Positions 54,695 through 64,000 are shown, numbered from the stretch's first letter. The stretch: DNA of 64,000 nt from Anabaena sp. WA102 (GCF_001277295.1 NZ_CP011456.1:3533501-3597500), one strand, 5' to 3'. Notes: generated by a model from the letters alone, not told the origin. Program-made: numbers and translations.

Positions 54695-56966
54695 TCAAAA
54701 ATTAGTTATCAGGTTAGAAAATCGGAGTATTTCAGCTTGTGCATCTCCAGATGAATTATCTTTCATGGGTGGTAAACCACTACAACATCAAATTGATGTA
54801 TTTGAAAAATCAAAAGATGCCGATATTATTCTTAATTTAGCACCAACTGGAACGGGAAAAACTAAAGCCGGATTAACAGTTTTATTACATCAACCTACAA
54901 AAAGTGCTGTTTATATCGCTCCCACTAATGCTTTAATTGAACAACAAACAGAAGCAGCACAAAAATTTGTTAAAGATGCCAATTTACCTCATGTAGTTAA
55001 ATCAGCTTCAGCTAAAGATATTAAAAGTTGGCCTAGTGATAAAGTTGGCAATCGTCCAGGAGAAAAACTATATAATGTTTTGCGAAATCCGGCAACTGTT
55101 TTTAGTGATGTTGGTGCTAATACACCAATTCTGCTAGTAACTAACCCTGATATTTTTTACTATGCAACTTTCTTTGCATACAACAGGTTAGATAAAGGTA
55201 ATATTGCTAGTGGTTTCTACACTAAATTCTCTACAGTCATCTTTGATGAATTTCATCTTTATGATGCTAAACAGCTAGTAGGGATGTTATTTTATCTTGC
55301 TTATTCTCACGTTTTTAAATTTTTCCAGCATGGACGCAAAGTAGTATTATTGACAGCAACACCTGAACCAGCTTGTGAATTAGCATTAGAAAATTTAAAA
55401 CAAGCTGGTGTGAGGATAGCTAGAATTGATGGAGAAGTAAATAATAATAATCTTGTACCATCACAAACAACAGTTAACTTAGAATTACGACCTAAACCCG
55501 ATAAAAATGAAAAGTGGATAGCAGAATTAGCAGCAGAAGTTATTCAACGTTTTCAAGAAAACCCCCATGAAAATGGTGCTGTAATTCTTGACTCACTTGA
55601 TAATATTAATCGTCTCTCAGATTTACTCCAAAATCAAGGATTTGGTGATTATGTAGGACGCATTACTGGGCCTGCACCGAAAAAAGATAGACATAGGGCT
55701 ATGCAATGTCAAATCATTTTAGCCACTAGCACAGTAGATGTAGGATTTAACTTTGAAAGAACTCCTGAACCAACAAGACAAAATTTAGATTGGTTGATTT
55801 TTTCTGCACGCGATCGCTCGGCATTTTGGCAGAGAATAGGTAGAGTGGGGCGTGTTTTAGGTAAATCTGAAACTAATATTGATTCAGACGCTATTGCTTA
55901 TTTACCTGCTGATGCTTGGGAACAAGATATAACTTCTCTTGATACTGCTGGTGGACGTGCAGCACTAAAAGAGATGCTTGATAATCTTACCTGTTTAGAT
56001 AAACCTTTTTTAGCTGCTTATTGGCGTTCAGAAGCATTTTTAGAAATTGCCCGTCCCTTGTTAGAACTAGAAGAACTGCTAGAAAATTTAACAGGTGCTG
56101 AATTAATTTCTCAACTTTTTGAAACTTTAAGATCAGTTTTAGGTGGAAATAGAACTTGGAAAGATTATCGTTACAGAATGAACGTTTTACGAGGTGCTGA
56201 AAATATTGCTAAAAAACCTCTCAAAGAACTTAAAAAAGATTGGAAATATATCAAAGGTGGTCAGGCTTTTGTAAAAAGATTTATCAAAGTAACATCTCCT
56301 GAAGAGTGGGATGATTTAGAAGCCGGACGGACAACAATAGAAGAATATGAAAAATTATTTAAAGAAGATGAAGAGGTTTTGGAGAACTTAAAAGAATTTG
56401 CGGAAATATTCAGTACCAGCTATGCGCCTTTATTTAGTTTTCGTTCTAGTTTATTTGAAAGTTTACCCATTCGTGACCCTCACGGATTTCTCTTAGATGA
56501 ATCTGAAGAAACACGTTTAGATCCTTTTCATCTACTCCGATATTACGAATTTATCCAAAATGGTGATTATATTGAATTAACTCACCGCGCCAATGAAACT
56601 TATCAATTGAATTTTAGACTACGATATTATGATAGTCGCCAACAATTTGTAAATACTGAACTAAACAAACTCACAGCTTTCAAAAATTGTCAAATTATTC
56701 GCGGTGCTGGAGGTGCAATTCGTCCAACACCCTTAATACAAGCATTAAATAAATACCTTTTACCAGGAGTAATTATTTGCCCTATCACAAATGCTGCTGC
56801 TATTTTTCAATTAAATAGACAAGGAATTACTTCTTATCCTATAACTATTGTTTGTAATGATGTTGGGAAAGAATATAGATTCTTTGCAGGTTTATCAGGT
56901 ATCTTAACAATGGCTATGAAATTTAAACAACTACGGCTTCCAGATGATGAAGTTTTTATTGCTTAA
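54687..56966 (+). CDS. cas3: Type I-D CRISPR helicase Cas3' (no HD domain)
   Basis: 759 aa from ATG 54687 (MSNQKLVIRLENRSIS). SF2 helicase motifs: Walker A APTGTGKTKAG (about 63-73), DEFH in VIFDEFHLYD, LLTATPEP (motif III), TSTVDVGFNF (motif V region), and QRIGRVGRV (motif VI). There is no HD nuclease; that domain is in Cas10d. The C-terminal region is helical and has no other identifiable domain. Here the gene follows csc1; in many I-D loci cas3' comes first in the operon. Confidence 0.9.
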   Translation: MSNQKLVIRLENRSISACASPDELSFMGGKPLQHQIDVFEKSKDADIILNLAPTGTGKTKAGLTVLLHQPTKSAVYIAPTNALIEQQTEAAQKFVKDANLPHVVKSASAKDIKSWPSDKVGNRPGEKLYNVLRNPATVFSDVGANTPILLVTNPDIFYYATFFAYNRLDKGNIASGFYTKFSTVIFDEFHLYDAKQLVGMLFYLAYSHVFKFFQHGRKVVLLTATPEPACELALENLKQAGVRIARIDGEVNNNNLVPSQTTVNLELRPKPDKNEKWIAELAAEVIQRFQENPHENGAVILDSLDNINRLSDLLQNQGFGDYVGRITGPAPKKDRHRAMQCQIILATSTVDVGFNFERTPEPTRQNLDWLIFSARDRSAFWQRIGRVGRVLGKSETNIDSDAIAYLPADAWEQDITSLDTAGGRAALKEMLDNLTCLDKPFLAAYWRSEAFLEIARPLLELEELLENLTGAELISQLFETLRSVLGGNRTWKDYRYRMNVLRGAENIAKKPLKELKKDWKYIKGGQAFVKRFIKVTSPEEWDDLEAGRTTIEEYEKLFKEDEEVLENLKEFAEIFSTSYAPLFSFRSSLFESLPIRDPHGFLLDESEETRLDPFHLLRYYEFIQNGDYIELTHRANETYQLNFRLRYYDSRQQFVNTELNKLTAFKNCQIIRGAGGAIRPTPLIQALNKYLLPGVIICPITNAAAIFQLNRQGITSYPITIVCNDVGKEYRFFAGLSGILTMAMKFKQLRLPDDEVFIA

Positions 56967-56989
56967 TCTACATTATTTTTTAATACATT

Positions 56990-57808
56990 ATGCCCCATAG
57001 TCTCATCCTCAACATCATCCCCCAATCTCCAATTTACCCCAATTTCCTCACAGGTAGACATTACCACGCCTTATTTCTTAACCTAGTGAGTTCTGTTGAT
57101 AGAAAATTAGGAGACTACTTACACGAATCCAACGCTGATAAAGCCTTTACTCTCTCACCATTGCAAATCAAAAGCAAACATAAAAACCCATTTAATACCT
57201 TACAATATGCCTATCAAAACTCTATTCCTGCTGGTACTTCTTGTTGGTGGCGTATTTCTTTATTAAATGACAATTTATTTAATCAGCTTACACCTTTATG
57301 GTTAAATATAAACCCCAAACAACCTTGGCACTTAGGTTCAGCAAACTTATATATTACCAGCATTCAAGGTACACCCCAATCTAATCAACCTTGGGCAAAT
57401 GCTTGTAATTATCATCAACTTTATCAACAAGCAAGTGAGGAAGAACGCAATCTTAATTTCATCTTTTCTACACCTGTAGCTTTTCGTCAAGGTGCATTTG
57501 ATAATGTTTTACCAACAAGGGAATCTGTATTCAATAGTCTACTAAATCGGTGGCATAAATATAGCGGTATTGAATTAACTAATATTTCTTTTGAATCAAT
57601 TTATGCTAGTGCTTTTAATATCAATACTGAAGTTATTAGCAACTATGACAATAAATTTATTGGTTGTTTAGGTGAAATCAGTTATCGCATTCTTGGCAAT
57701 GCAGAAACAACGACAATTAAACAAATTAACGCATTAGCTGACTTTGCTTTATATGCTGGTATTGGCAGAAAAACAACAATGGGAATGGGAATGGTGAGGA
57801 GAAGGTGA
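56990..57808 (+). CDS. cas6: CRISPR endoribonuclease Cas6
   Basis: 272 aa. The N-terminal RAMP part (FLTGRHYHALFLNLVSSVD ... FTLSPLQIK) and the C-terminal glycine-rich loop (ALYAGIGRKTTMGMGMVRRR) are Cas6 hallmarks. His27-His29 in GRHYHALF is a candidate active-site region. It cuts pre-crRNA at the base of the repeat hairpin. Its end runs into a short tract of GACAGGT heptamers. Confidence 0.9.
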   Translation: MPHSLILNIIPQSPIYPNFLTGRHYHALFLNLVSSVDRKLGDYLHESNADKAFTLSPLQIKSKHKNPFNTLQYAYQNSIPAGTSCWWRISLLNDNLFNQLTPLWLNINPKQPWHLGSANLYITSIQGTPQSNQPWANACNYHQLYQQASEEERNLNFIFSTPVAFRQGAFDNVLPTRESVFNSLLNRWHKYSGIELTNISFESIYASAFNINTEVISNYDNKFIGCLGEISYRILGNAETTTIKQINALADFALYAGIGRKTTMGMGMVRRR

Positions 57809-57905
57809 CAGGTGACAGGGAACAGGTGACAGGGAAGAGGAAAGAAGGTAAGAGGGAGAGTTAATAGGTTAGAGGCAAAAGTAAATAAGGGAAGAGGAGT
57901 TAGTT

Positions 57906-58407
57906 ATGAAGATTGAATCACATCGAGATTTAATTGTGTGGCAAAAATCAATGAATATGGTAGTGAATATCTATAGCAATCCTAAATGAAATGTGTTCGC
58001 GAAGCGTGCCGTAGGTATCACATCTCTTATTTTCCTACCTCTGTGTCCTCTGTGCCTCTGTGGTTCGTTAAAAAAACTAGTTCATAACTCAAATAGGAGT
58101 CCTATATCAATTAGCATCTGCATTTCCAAATACAGAAATTTATCGTCTTACTTCACAAATTACTCGTGCTGCTGCATCTGTTCCAGCCAATATTGCCGAA
58201 GGTCATGCACGAGGAACAACTAAAAACGATTTTGCACATTTTTTATCTATAGCTAAGGGTTCATTAATGGAAACAGAAACTTTTTTAATGCTTGCTGTTA
58301 GATTAAATTATCTAACTTCAGAACAAGCAAATCCCACATTATCGCTGATTATAGAAATTAGTAAAATGCTCACTTCTCTTCGTTCTAAAATCTTAAATAC
58401 ACCATAA
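57906..58407 (+). pseudogene. Four-helix bundle (23S rRNA IVP/Avd-like) gene broken by a MITE
   Basis: The first exon-like part gives MKIESHRDLIVWQKSMNMVV plus NIYS, then stops. After the inserted element the reading continues QLASAFPNTEIYRLTSQITRAAASVPANIAEGHARG and ends ...SLRSKILNTP (stop 58405-58407). This is the family TIGR02436 pattern (RDLxVWQKSMxLV ... TSQIxRAAxSVPxNIAEGxAR). Removing 57974-58104 and one TA joins the two parts perfectly in frame (VNIYQLASAF), about 123 codons. It sits between cas6 and cas4. Confidence 0.85.
57974..58104. mobile_element. 131-bp MITE inserted in the four-helix bundle gene
   Basis: Imperfect inverted ends TAGCAATCCTAAAT and (reverse-complemented) TAGGACTCCTATTT, with TA duplicated on both sides (57972-57973, 58105-58106). 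The interior has GTGTTCGCGAAGCGTGCCG and the dispersed CTCTGTGCCTCTGTGG motif. TA target indicates an IS630/Tc1-type transposase in trans. Confidence 0.8.
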
Positions 58408-58451
58408 CTAACTTTCTTCCCACTATCAACTTTTATCACTTTTAATTAATT

Positions 58452-59105
58452 ATGTTTCAAAACGAAATGACTAACTCTCTTCCTACTTTCACCTGTAACC
58501 TGTCACCTGTCACCTCTGATGATGATTACGTTAATATCGCTTCTTTAAATCAATATTCCTATTGTCCTCACCGTTGTTGGTTGATTCATTGTGCAGGGGA
58601 ATTTATTGATAATCAATACACAATTGAAGGTACAAGTTTACATGAACGAGTTCACACAGTTGGAGAACAAAATCGTGAGGAAACTTGGCAGATACGCGCT
58701 ATTTATTTGAAATCAGAGCAATATAAACTTATCGGTAAATCTGATTTAATTGAGTTTGAAAATGGCGGATTTTACCCTATTGAATACAAAAGAGGACGCA
58801 GGGGAGAATGGGATAATGATGAATTGCAAGTTTGCGCTCAAGCTTTGTGTTTGGAGGAAATGACAGGAAAAAATATCAATACTGGCTATATCTATTATGC
58901 TCAAACTCATCAACGGAAATTAGTAGAAATTACCCCAGAATTACGAGGTAGTACGATCGCTACTATTGAAGCTATCCAAACCTTACTGTTTACAGGTGCT
59001 ATGCCAAAAGCTGTAAAAACAAAACGCTGTGATGGTTGTAGTCTTTATTCTCGATGTTTGCCACAACTTGCTGATAAAGTTGGGCGTTATCAAGAAGCAA
59101 ATTAA
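58452..59105 (+). CDS. cas4: CRISPR adaptation nuclease Cas4
   Basis: 217 aa. RecB-like core: HERVHTV (about 66-72), GKSDLIEFENGGFYPIEYKRGR (about 97-118, catalytic D, E and K) and the QVCAQALCLEE motif. Iron-sulfur cysteines are in YCPHRCW (two) and KRCDGCSLYSRCL (three). It trims prespacers and selects PAM with Cas1-Cas2. The codons 15-25 (TCNLSPVTSD) are made by the CACCTGT heptamer repeat that has run into the start region, so the ancestral start may have been close to DDDYVNIASL. Confidence 0.9.
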   Translation: MFQNEMTNSLPTFTCNLSPVTSDDDYVNIASLNQYSYCPHRCWLIHCAGEFIDNQYTIEGTSLHERVHTVGEQNREETWQIRAIYLKSEQYKLIGKSDLIEFENGGFYPIEYKRGRRGEWDNDELQVCAQALCLEEMTGKNINTGYIYYAQTHQRKLVEITPELRGSTIATIEAIQTLLFTGAMPKAVKTKRCDGCSLYSRCLPQLADKVGRYQEAN

Positions 59106-59108
59106 CCC

Positions 59109-59170
59109 AGATCCCCGACTTCTGAGATCAATTCATAATTTATGTAGAAAATAAAAAAGAAGTCGGGGAT
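59109..59170. repeat. Dispersed GATCCCCGACTTCT palindrome, long-loop form
   Basis: Arms GATCCCCGACTTCT (59109-59122) and AGAAGTCGGGGATC (59158-59171) are separated by about 35 AT-rich bases. Same repeat as at 28500 and 32449, here between cas4 and cas1. Confidence 0.7.
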
Positions 59171-59209
59171 CTTATTTAGTCACCTATTATCTATTTTGAG
59201 GATTTAATT

Positions 59210-60214
59210 ATGGGTACTCTTTACATCGTACAAGATGATGCTTTTATTGGTAAGGTTGATGAACGGATTAATGTGAAATATGAAAAGAAAATTCTTCAAG
59301 ATGTTCCGTTTATTCATCTTGAGGGTGTGGTTGTTTTAGGACGAGCAACTATTTCACCTGCTGTTGTGGATGAATTGATGCAGCGTCATATTCCTCTATC
59401 TTTTATCAATAAAATTGGTCATTATTTGGGACGGTTAGAACCAGAAATGACTGGTAATATTTTCATTCGCAAGGCACAATGGCAAGCAGCAGGAGAAACC
59501 CCCCAATCTATTCATCTGGTGCAAGGGTTTGTTAGGGGAAAATTAAAAAATTATCGTCAAACTTTGATGCGTTATCAGCGTGAATTTAATGATATTGATC
59601 TATCTAAAAGTATTCCTCGCATTGAACAGGTAATTGCTGCAATTAATTCAACTGAAAGTATCAATTCTTTGCGGGGTTTAGAAGGTTCTGGTAGTGCTGC
59701 TTATTTTGGTTGTTTTGATAGTCTGATTCGTAATTCTCAATTTTCTTTTACTAAGCGTGTCCGTCGTCCAGCTACAGATCCAGTAAATTCATTGTTAAGT
59801 TTTGGCTATTCTTTGCTGCGTCATGATCTGCAAAGTGCTGTGAATATTGTCGGTTTTGATCCATATTTAGGATACCTACATTTCGATCGCTATAATCGTC
59901 CTTCTTTAGCTTTAGATTTAATGGAAGAGTTTCGCCCTTTAGTGGTAGATGCGGTAGTTTTATCTATTTTGAATAAGCAATTATTAACTCCAGCAGATTT
60001 TGTAACTGAACCGTTAAGTGGTGCTGTTTCTCTGACTCCAGAAGGACGTAAAACTTTTTTAACTTTGTACGAAAAGAAAAAAATATCGGAGTTTAAACAT
60101 CCAGTAATGGGGCGTAAATGTAGTTATCGAGAGGCTTTTGAATTGCAAGCGAGATTACTGGCTAAGTATTTAATGGGAACAATTGATAAATATCCCCCTT
60201 TGGTCTTGAAATAA
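59210..60214 (+). CDS. cas1: CRISPR integrase Cas1
   Basis: 334 aa. Catalytic metal ligands are in LEGSGSAAYFGCFD (Glu about 158), FDPYLGYLHFDRYNRPSLALDLMEEFRPLVVDAVV (His about 223, Glu about 238). It forms the integrase complex with Cas2 and inserts new spacers at the leader end of the array. Separated from cas2 by 20 bp. Confidence 0.96.
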   Translation: MGTLYIVQDDAFIGKVDERINVKYEKKILQDVPFIHLEGVVVLGRATISPAVVDELMQRHIPLSFINKIGHYLGRLEPEMTGNIFIRKAQWQAAGETPQSIHLVQGFVRGKLKNYRQTLMRYQREFNDIDLSKSIPRIEQVIAAINSTESINSLRGLEGSGSAAYFGCFDSLIRNSQFSFTKRVRRPATDPVNSLLSFGYSLLRHDLQSAVNIVGFDPYLGYLHFDRYNRPSLALDLMEEFRPLVVDAVVLSILNKQLLTPADFVTEPLSGAVSLTPEGRKTFLTLYEKKKISEFKHPVMGRKCSYREAFELQARLLAKYLMGTIDKYPPLVLK

Positions 60215-60234
60215 AATTTATTTAGATAGAATTT

Positions 60235-60507
60235 ATGAATGTTGTTGTTTCTTACGATATTTCTGAGGATAAACGCCGTACTAAAATCCATAGTATCCTC
60301 AAATCCTATGGACAATGGGTGCAGTATAGTATTTTTGAATGTGAGTTAACTGATACTCAATATGCTAAATTGCGATCGCGTCTCAATAAACTCATAAAAC
60401 CTGAAACCGACAGCATTCGCTTTTACTTTCTTTGTGCTTGCTGTTTTGGTAAAATAGAAAGAATCGGTGGTGAACAGCCCCGTGATCAGACGATTTTCTT
60501 CGCTTAA
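60235..60507 (+). CDS. cas2: CRISPR integrase subunit Cas2
   Basis: 90 aa, ferredoxin-like. MNVVVSYDISEDKRRTKIHSILKSYGQWVQYSIFECEL carries the DISxxxRRxK start with the conserved Asp8. Followed by the leader and array. End of the cas operon. Confidence 0.96.
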   Translation: MNVVVSYDISEDKRRTKIHSILKSYGQWVQYSIFECELTDTQYAKLRSRLNKLIKPETDSIRFYFLCACCFGKIERIGGEQPRDQTIFFA

Positions 60508-60734
60508 TGCGCGGGGGGGTGGGTGTAAAAAATTCAATTTCTCAAAAAATGCCTGAAATCATTTCTACACAAGCTTTTCATGCAGTTCATGGAGTTCACC
60601 CATCCGCGCACCTTGCACAGCAGGAGTTTCAGCTATTTTACTCCTTGACACTTTTCTTGAAATGGATTATCATGAAAGCATCCGCGCAACTGAACCTTGA
60701 AAACCACATATATATAGGCTTTCAGCACCCCGTG
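60508..60734 (+). promoter_or_regulatory. CRISPR leader with sigma70-type promoter
   Basis: TTGACA at 60645-60650 and TATCAT at 60668-60673, exactly 17 bp apart. Transcription would start near 60680 and enter the first repeat at 60735. No gene is seen in the rest of the leader, only GCGGGGGGGTGGG after cas2 and AT-rich sequence just before the array. Confidence 0.65.
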
Positions 60735-62349
60735 ATTGCAATTTCATTTACTCCCTATTAGGGATTGAAACTGGAGCAGCTACGCTAGTTTTAAAGATGA
60801 TATTCATTGCAATTTCATTTACTCCCTATTAGGGATTGAAACGTCATTACTTCGCCCAGCACAGAAACGGGTATATCTAATTGCAATTTCATTTACTCCC
60901 TATTAGGGATTGAAACATTTATTGTGATTACAGCATTTGAAAGTTGAGTATTATTGCAATTTCATTTACTCCCTATTAGGGATTGAAACCTTAAAATACC
61001 ACCTGTATAATATTTATTGCCCTTACATTGCAATTTCATTTACTCCCTATTAGGGATTGAAACATAAAAAAAGATGGTATTTATTACCGGAAAAAATTGC
61101 AATTTCATTTACTCCCTATTAGGGATTGAAACATATTAGGATTAGTACCACCGCTTATTTTATACAATTGCAATTTCATTTACTCCCTATTAGGGATTGA
61201 AACCTTTTTGAAGATTAAGTTTAGGATGCAAAGTTTTATTGCAATTTCATTTACTCCCTATTAGGGATTGAAACAACTTTGCTCAAAAGTGGGAACGACG
61301 AACCAATGATCATATTGCAATTTCATTTACTCCCTATTAGGGATTGAAACATACACACAATACACCTATGACGACTACAACTGAAATTGCAATTTCATTT
61401 ACTCCCTATTAGGGATTGAAACACGTAAGGGCTTTTTTTATATATATCAACAATTGTATTGCAATTTCATTTACTCCCTATTAGGGATTGAAACGAACCA
61501 TTGAACCATTGGGGTGGCGATATTAATGATTGCAATTTCATTTACTCCCTATTAGGGATTGAAACGTCAGGAGCGGCATTTGTTAGTTTTGCCCTGGCGG
61601 GGTATTGCAATTTCATTTACTCCCTATTAGGGATTGAAACTTCCTCAAATTTGGCCGCGGTGAGTGCTGTGGAATTATTGCAATTTCATTTACTCCCTAT
61701 TAGGGATTGAAACTTCATCGGGAATAATAATATTGTGGGTGTACAAGATTGCAATTTCATTTACTCCCTATTAGGGATTGAAACTGGTAAACGCACTTTG
61801 TATATGGGTGAACCGACACCGGATTGCAATTTCATTTACTCCCTATTAGGGATTGAAACAAAAAGGGCTAGGGATGAGATCGTCAAGTCCTATGAGATTG
61901 CAATTTCACTTACTCCCTATTAGGGATTGAAACCTAATCCACCTTCGCGCCAGGAGAAATAAAGGGTAAATTGCAATTTCACTTACTCCCTATTAGGGAT
62001 TGAAACAATGACGAGACACGACCTCGCACTCAACAGGAACAGGATTGCAATTTCACTTACTCCCTATTAGGGATTGAAACCATTGTGGAGAAATATTGAG
62101 TCATGGGGATGCTCGAATTGCAATTTCACTTACTCCCTATTAGGGATTGAAACACGGGAGCAATTGACTCTACGCCTGATATCTCAAATTGCAATTTCAC
62201 TTACTCCCTATTAGGGATTGAAACCTAATGGTGTTCCCACACTTGCAGGGACGTGGACTGGATTGCAATTTCATTTACTCCCTATTAGGGATTGAAACCG
62301 CCAACAAGGAATTATTGAGGGTTCGATAATTGCATTGCAATTTCACTTA
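60735..62349 (+). CRISPR. Type I-D CRISPR array, 22 full repeats plus a truncated one
   Basis: The repeat is 37 bp, starting ATTGCAATTTCATTTACTCC and ending CTATTAGGGATTGAAAC. I placed 22 complete copies (starts 60735, 60806, 60880, 60953, 61027, 61096, 61167, 61238, 61314, 61386, 61458, 61529, 61604, 61677, 61748, 61823, 61897, 61970, 62044, 62117, 62188, 62262) and a 16-bp truncated one at 62334-62349. Spacers are 32-39 bp, all different by eye. Repeats starting 61897-62188 and the truncated one have CACTTA instead of CATTTA. The repeat ends in ATTGAAAC, the crRNA 5' handle expected for Cas6 processing. Confidence 0.98.
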
Positions 62350-63310
62350 GGAATGTGAATTAAATAAGGTGCAAAAGTAGGGTGTGTTAGCGACAGCGTA
62401 ACGCACCATTCCAGGTTACATCAGAATTGCAGGTTATTAAATTTGCGTTCCTAACTAATTTTTTCCGGATAGAGATGGAATATTCAGCACTTATATTTTA
62501 GGGGGTTTTACTTTTTATCAGTGATGTAAGTGCAGTGACAATTATAAATTTTACACTTGCCATTTATCAATTGTTGAGTTGGATTAAGAAATTAGCCTTG
62601 AAAATAGGCTTTATTGTGGCAAATATATCTACGATTACCATTTAAAGGTATTCAAATTTAAGCTGGGCTAAATGCAATGATTGATACCCCTAATAAACAA
62701 AGGTAGAAATAATCAGGGTTATTAAATCATTATTTGCAAGTAAATGCTATGACTCAGATTACAAGATCACTAATATTTTCTGGCGATTTGGCACTAAAAT
62801 AGCCAGTATTTAGGGTATTCTAAGGGAAATAGTTAGATTTAACAATTTTCCAAGCAGTTTCTGAGTAATCTCTTGGCAGTATTAGCTATAAATCATGACT
62901 ATCTTTAATTATGCAGGTAAATTATCTAGCATTAGTAAACCTGGGCAAATCGGACAATAATCAGCGGTAAAATAGGGTAAAAATTTGTAGTTTTGTCAGT
63001 CAGGTGTTTGATAATTTTAATAACAGTTCAGGAGTCATAATACTTGGTAATTCGGGAATATAGAGGAGAAATATTTGATAAAAATAATCTCAGACAACTC
63101 TAAAATCCGTTATTATTTTTACTGAATCTGAATGCTCACAAATTTAATAAAGGTATTGCATTTTTTTGAATCAGCAATATCTAAAAACTTTATTTCTATA
63201 TCCGGCAAAATTCAGCAAGAATTTAGTAGTGCTACAACCGAACAGAAGTAACAGCTTTTTATTGAATTTAAGATAATACCCTAATTCCAGTTAATTTATC
63301 AAGCTTAATT
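62350..63310. other. Gene-free region after the CRISPR array
   Basis: About 960 bp, AT-rich, with no convincing gene on either strand. It begins right at the truncated repeat and holds one dispersed palindromic repeat (AGGGTGTGTTAGCGACAGCG...ACGCACC at about 62379-62405). The rest shows no repeat I recognise. Confidence 0.6.
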
Positions 63311-64000
63311 ATGGAAAATATATCACAACTAGGGTCACAAGTTAGACATAAAACAGCTTACCCAGATATCCTCGTTATTTCCCGAATATTTCGCCCAGAT
63401 GAGGCTGTAATTGGTGAATATGTCTATAATCGCTGTTTACAAGATCCAGATCGGGTAATTGTTTTAGCTGGTAGTTGTGCTGGAGATAAGAAATTTGATA
63501 AATCCCAACAATTTCCTGTTTATCGTTGGTTTAATTTTCCGGCTTGCTGTGATCACTGGCTAGGAAATATAATCCAATCTGGTTTTAATATTATTGCTGC
63601 TTTTTTATTAGCTATTAAATTATATTTTCGCTATCATTACCGCTATATTGAATGGTGTCACGGCTATGATTTTCCGGCATTGTTGTTACTCAGTTATATT
63701 TTACCAATTCGCTTTTTTATCTATTTACATGGTAATGATTTACTAAGTGTAACTAGTAATCCGTTATGGAGATGGCTATTAAAATTAACTCTCAATCGTG
63801 CTGATGGAATTGTTTGTAATAGTTCTTATATTCGCAATTTTTTAAGAAATACTTTTCGGCTAGATACACCCACTCATGTGATAAATCCGGTAGTGAGGTC
63901 AGAAAGATTTGGCAATCCCACTAGTTTGAGTCATATTGATGATTTACGTAATCGTATCCGGCAGATTTATAATATTCCTGAAACAGCGATAGTTATTCTT
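63311..64000 (+). CDS. Glycosyltransferase family 4-like gene, 5' part
   Basis: 230 codons are present and the frame runs off the window end. Start MENISQLGSQVRHKTAYPDILVISRIFRPDEAVIGEYVYNR is a typical GT4 N-terminal (PDILVISRIFRPDEAVIGEY). Then CHGYDFPALLLLSYILPIRFFIYLHGNDLL and NRADGIVCNSSYIRNFLR match the first Rossmann domain and the recognition region of GT4 enzymes. It probably acts in exopolysaccharide or envelope glycan synthesis. The C-terminal catalytic domain is outside. Confidence 0.8.
   Translation, partial: MENISQLGSQVRHKTAYPDILVISRIFRPDEAVIGEYVYNRCLQDPDRVIVLAGSCAGDKKFDKSQQFPVYRWFNFPACCDHWLGNIIQSGFNIIAAFLLAIKLYFRYHYRYIEWCHGYDFPALLLLSYILPIRFFIYLHGNDLLSVTSNPLWRWLLKLTLNRADGIVCNSSYIRNFLRNTFRLDTPTHVINPVVRSERFGNPTSLSHIDDLRNRIRQIYNIPETAIVIL

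Noticed and set aside
61501..61923. Open frames with repeats of CNFIYSLLGIET
   Set aside because: Translations of the CRISPR repeat; not genes.

Overview
The window is chromosomal DNA of a filamentous, heterocyst-forming cyanobacterium (Nostocales, Anabaena/Nostoc/Dolichospermum type). The evidence is low GC, many HIP1 octamers (GCGATCGC), heptameric tandem repeats, dense TA-flanked miniature repeats, a complete hyp operon with the NHL-repeat protein known from heterocystous strains, and a cyanobacterial uptake-hydrogenase large subunit (hupL) cut at the known heterocyst excision site. No tRNA or rRNA gene was seen.

Layout. 0-16.9 kb is mostly housekeeping: a DUF3685 pseudo-receiver, a FurC/PerR-like regulator, a CRR6-like NDH-1 factor, a GT9 glycosyltransferase, ispD, scpB, a DUF760 protein, an HtrA protease, a LysM/M23 peptidase, two tandem VWA proteins, decayed DUF29/Rpn genes and a membrane pentapeptide protein. 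Long repeat arrays and MITEs lie between them, with two apparent small RNAs at 9.5-9.9 kb. 16.9-17.9 kb is a scrapyard of duplicated and broken 3' ends. 17.9-25.7 kb is the hydrogenase maturation operon (NHL protein, hypF, hypC, hypD, a tautomerase, hypE, hypA, hypB). 25.8-32.3 kb holds a methyltransferase, a luciferase-like monooxygenase with small unknown genes, a frameshifted cysK and a small gene downstream of hupL.

At 33.6 kb hupL stops at a 16-bp site matching the PCC 7120 hupL recombination site. An intact xisC recombinase starts 116 bp beyond it. The 5' half of hupL is not in the window, so either the interruption element is at least about 30 kb long or it has been rearranged. Beyond xisC come an accessory island (36-41.8 kb) of toxin-antitoxin-like pairs set in HIP1-containing repeats, a kdpABGC potassium pump operon (42-46.8 kb), and a complete type I-D CRISPR-Cas locus (47.6-62.35 kb).

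The CRISPR locus has a divergent WYL regulator, a small winged-helix gene, a MntA/HepT toxin-antitoxin pair translationally coupled to cas10d, then csc2, csc1, cas3', cas6, a MITE-broken four-helix-bundle gene, cas4, cas1, cas2, a leader with a good promoter, and an array of 22 full 37-bp repeats. The window ends inside a glycosyltransferase gene. The most unusual points are the hupL element with possible CRISPR cargo, the HEPN/MNT pair built into the cas operon, the MITE whose precise removal restores a gene inside that operon, the tandem small-RNA pair, and the HIP1 sites used as entry points for very small repeats.
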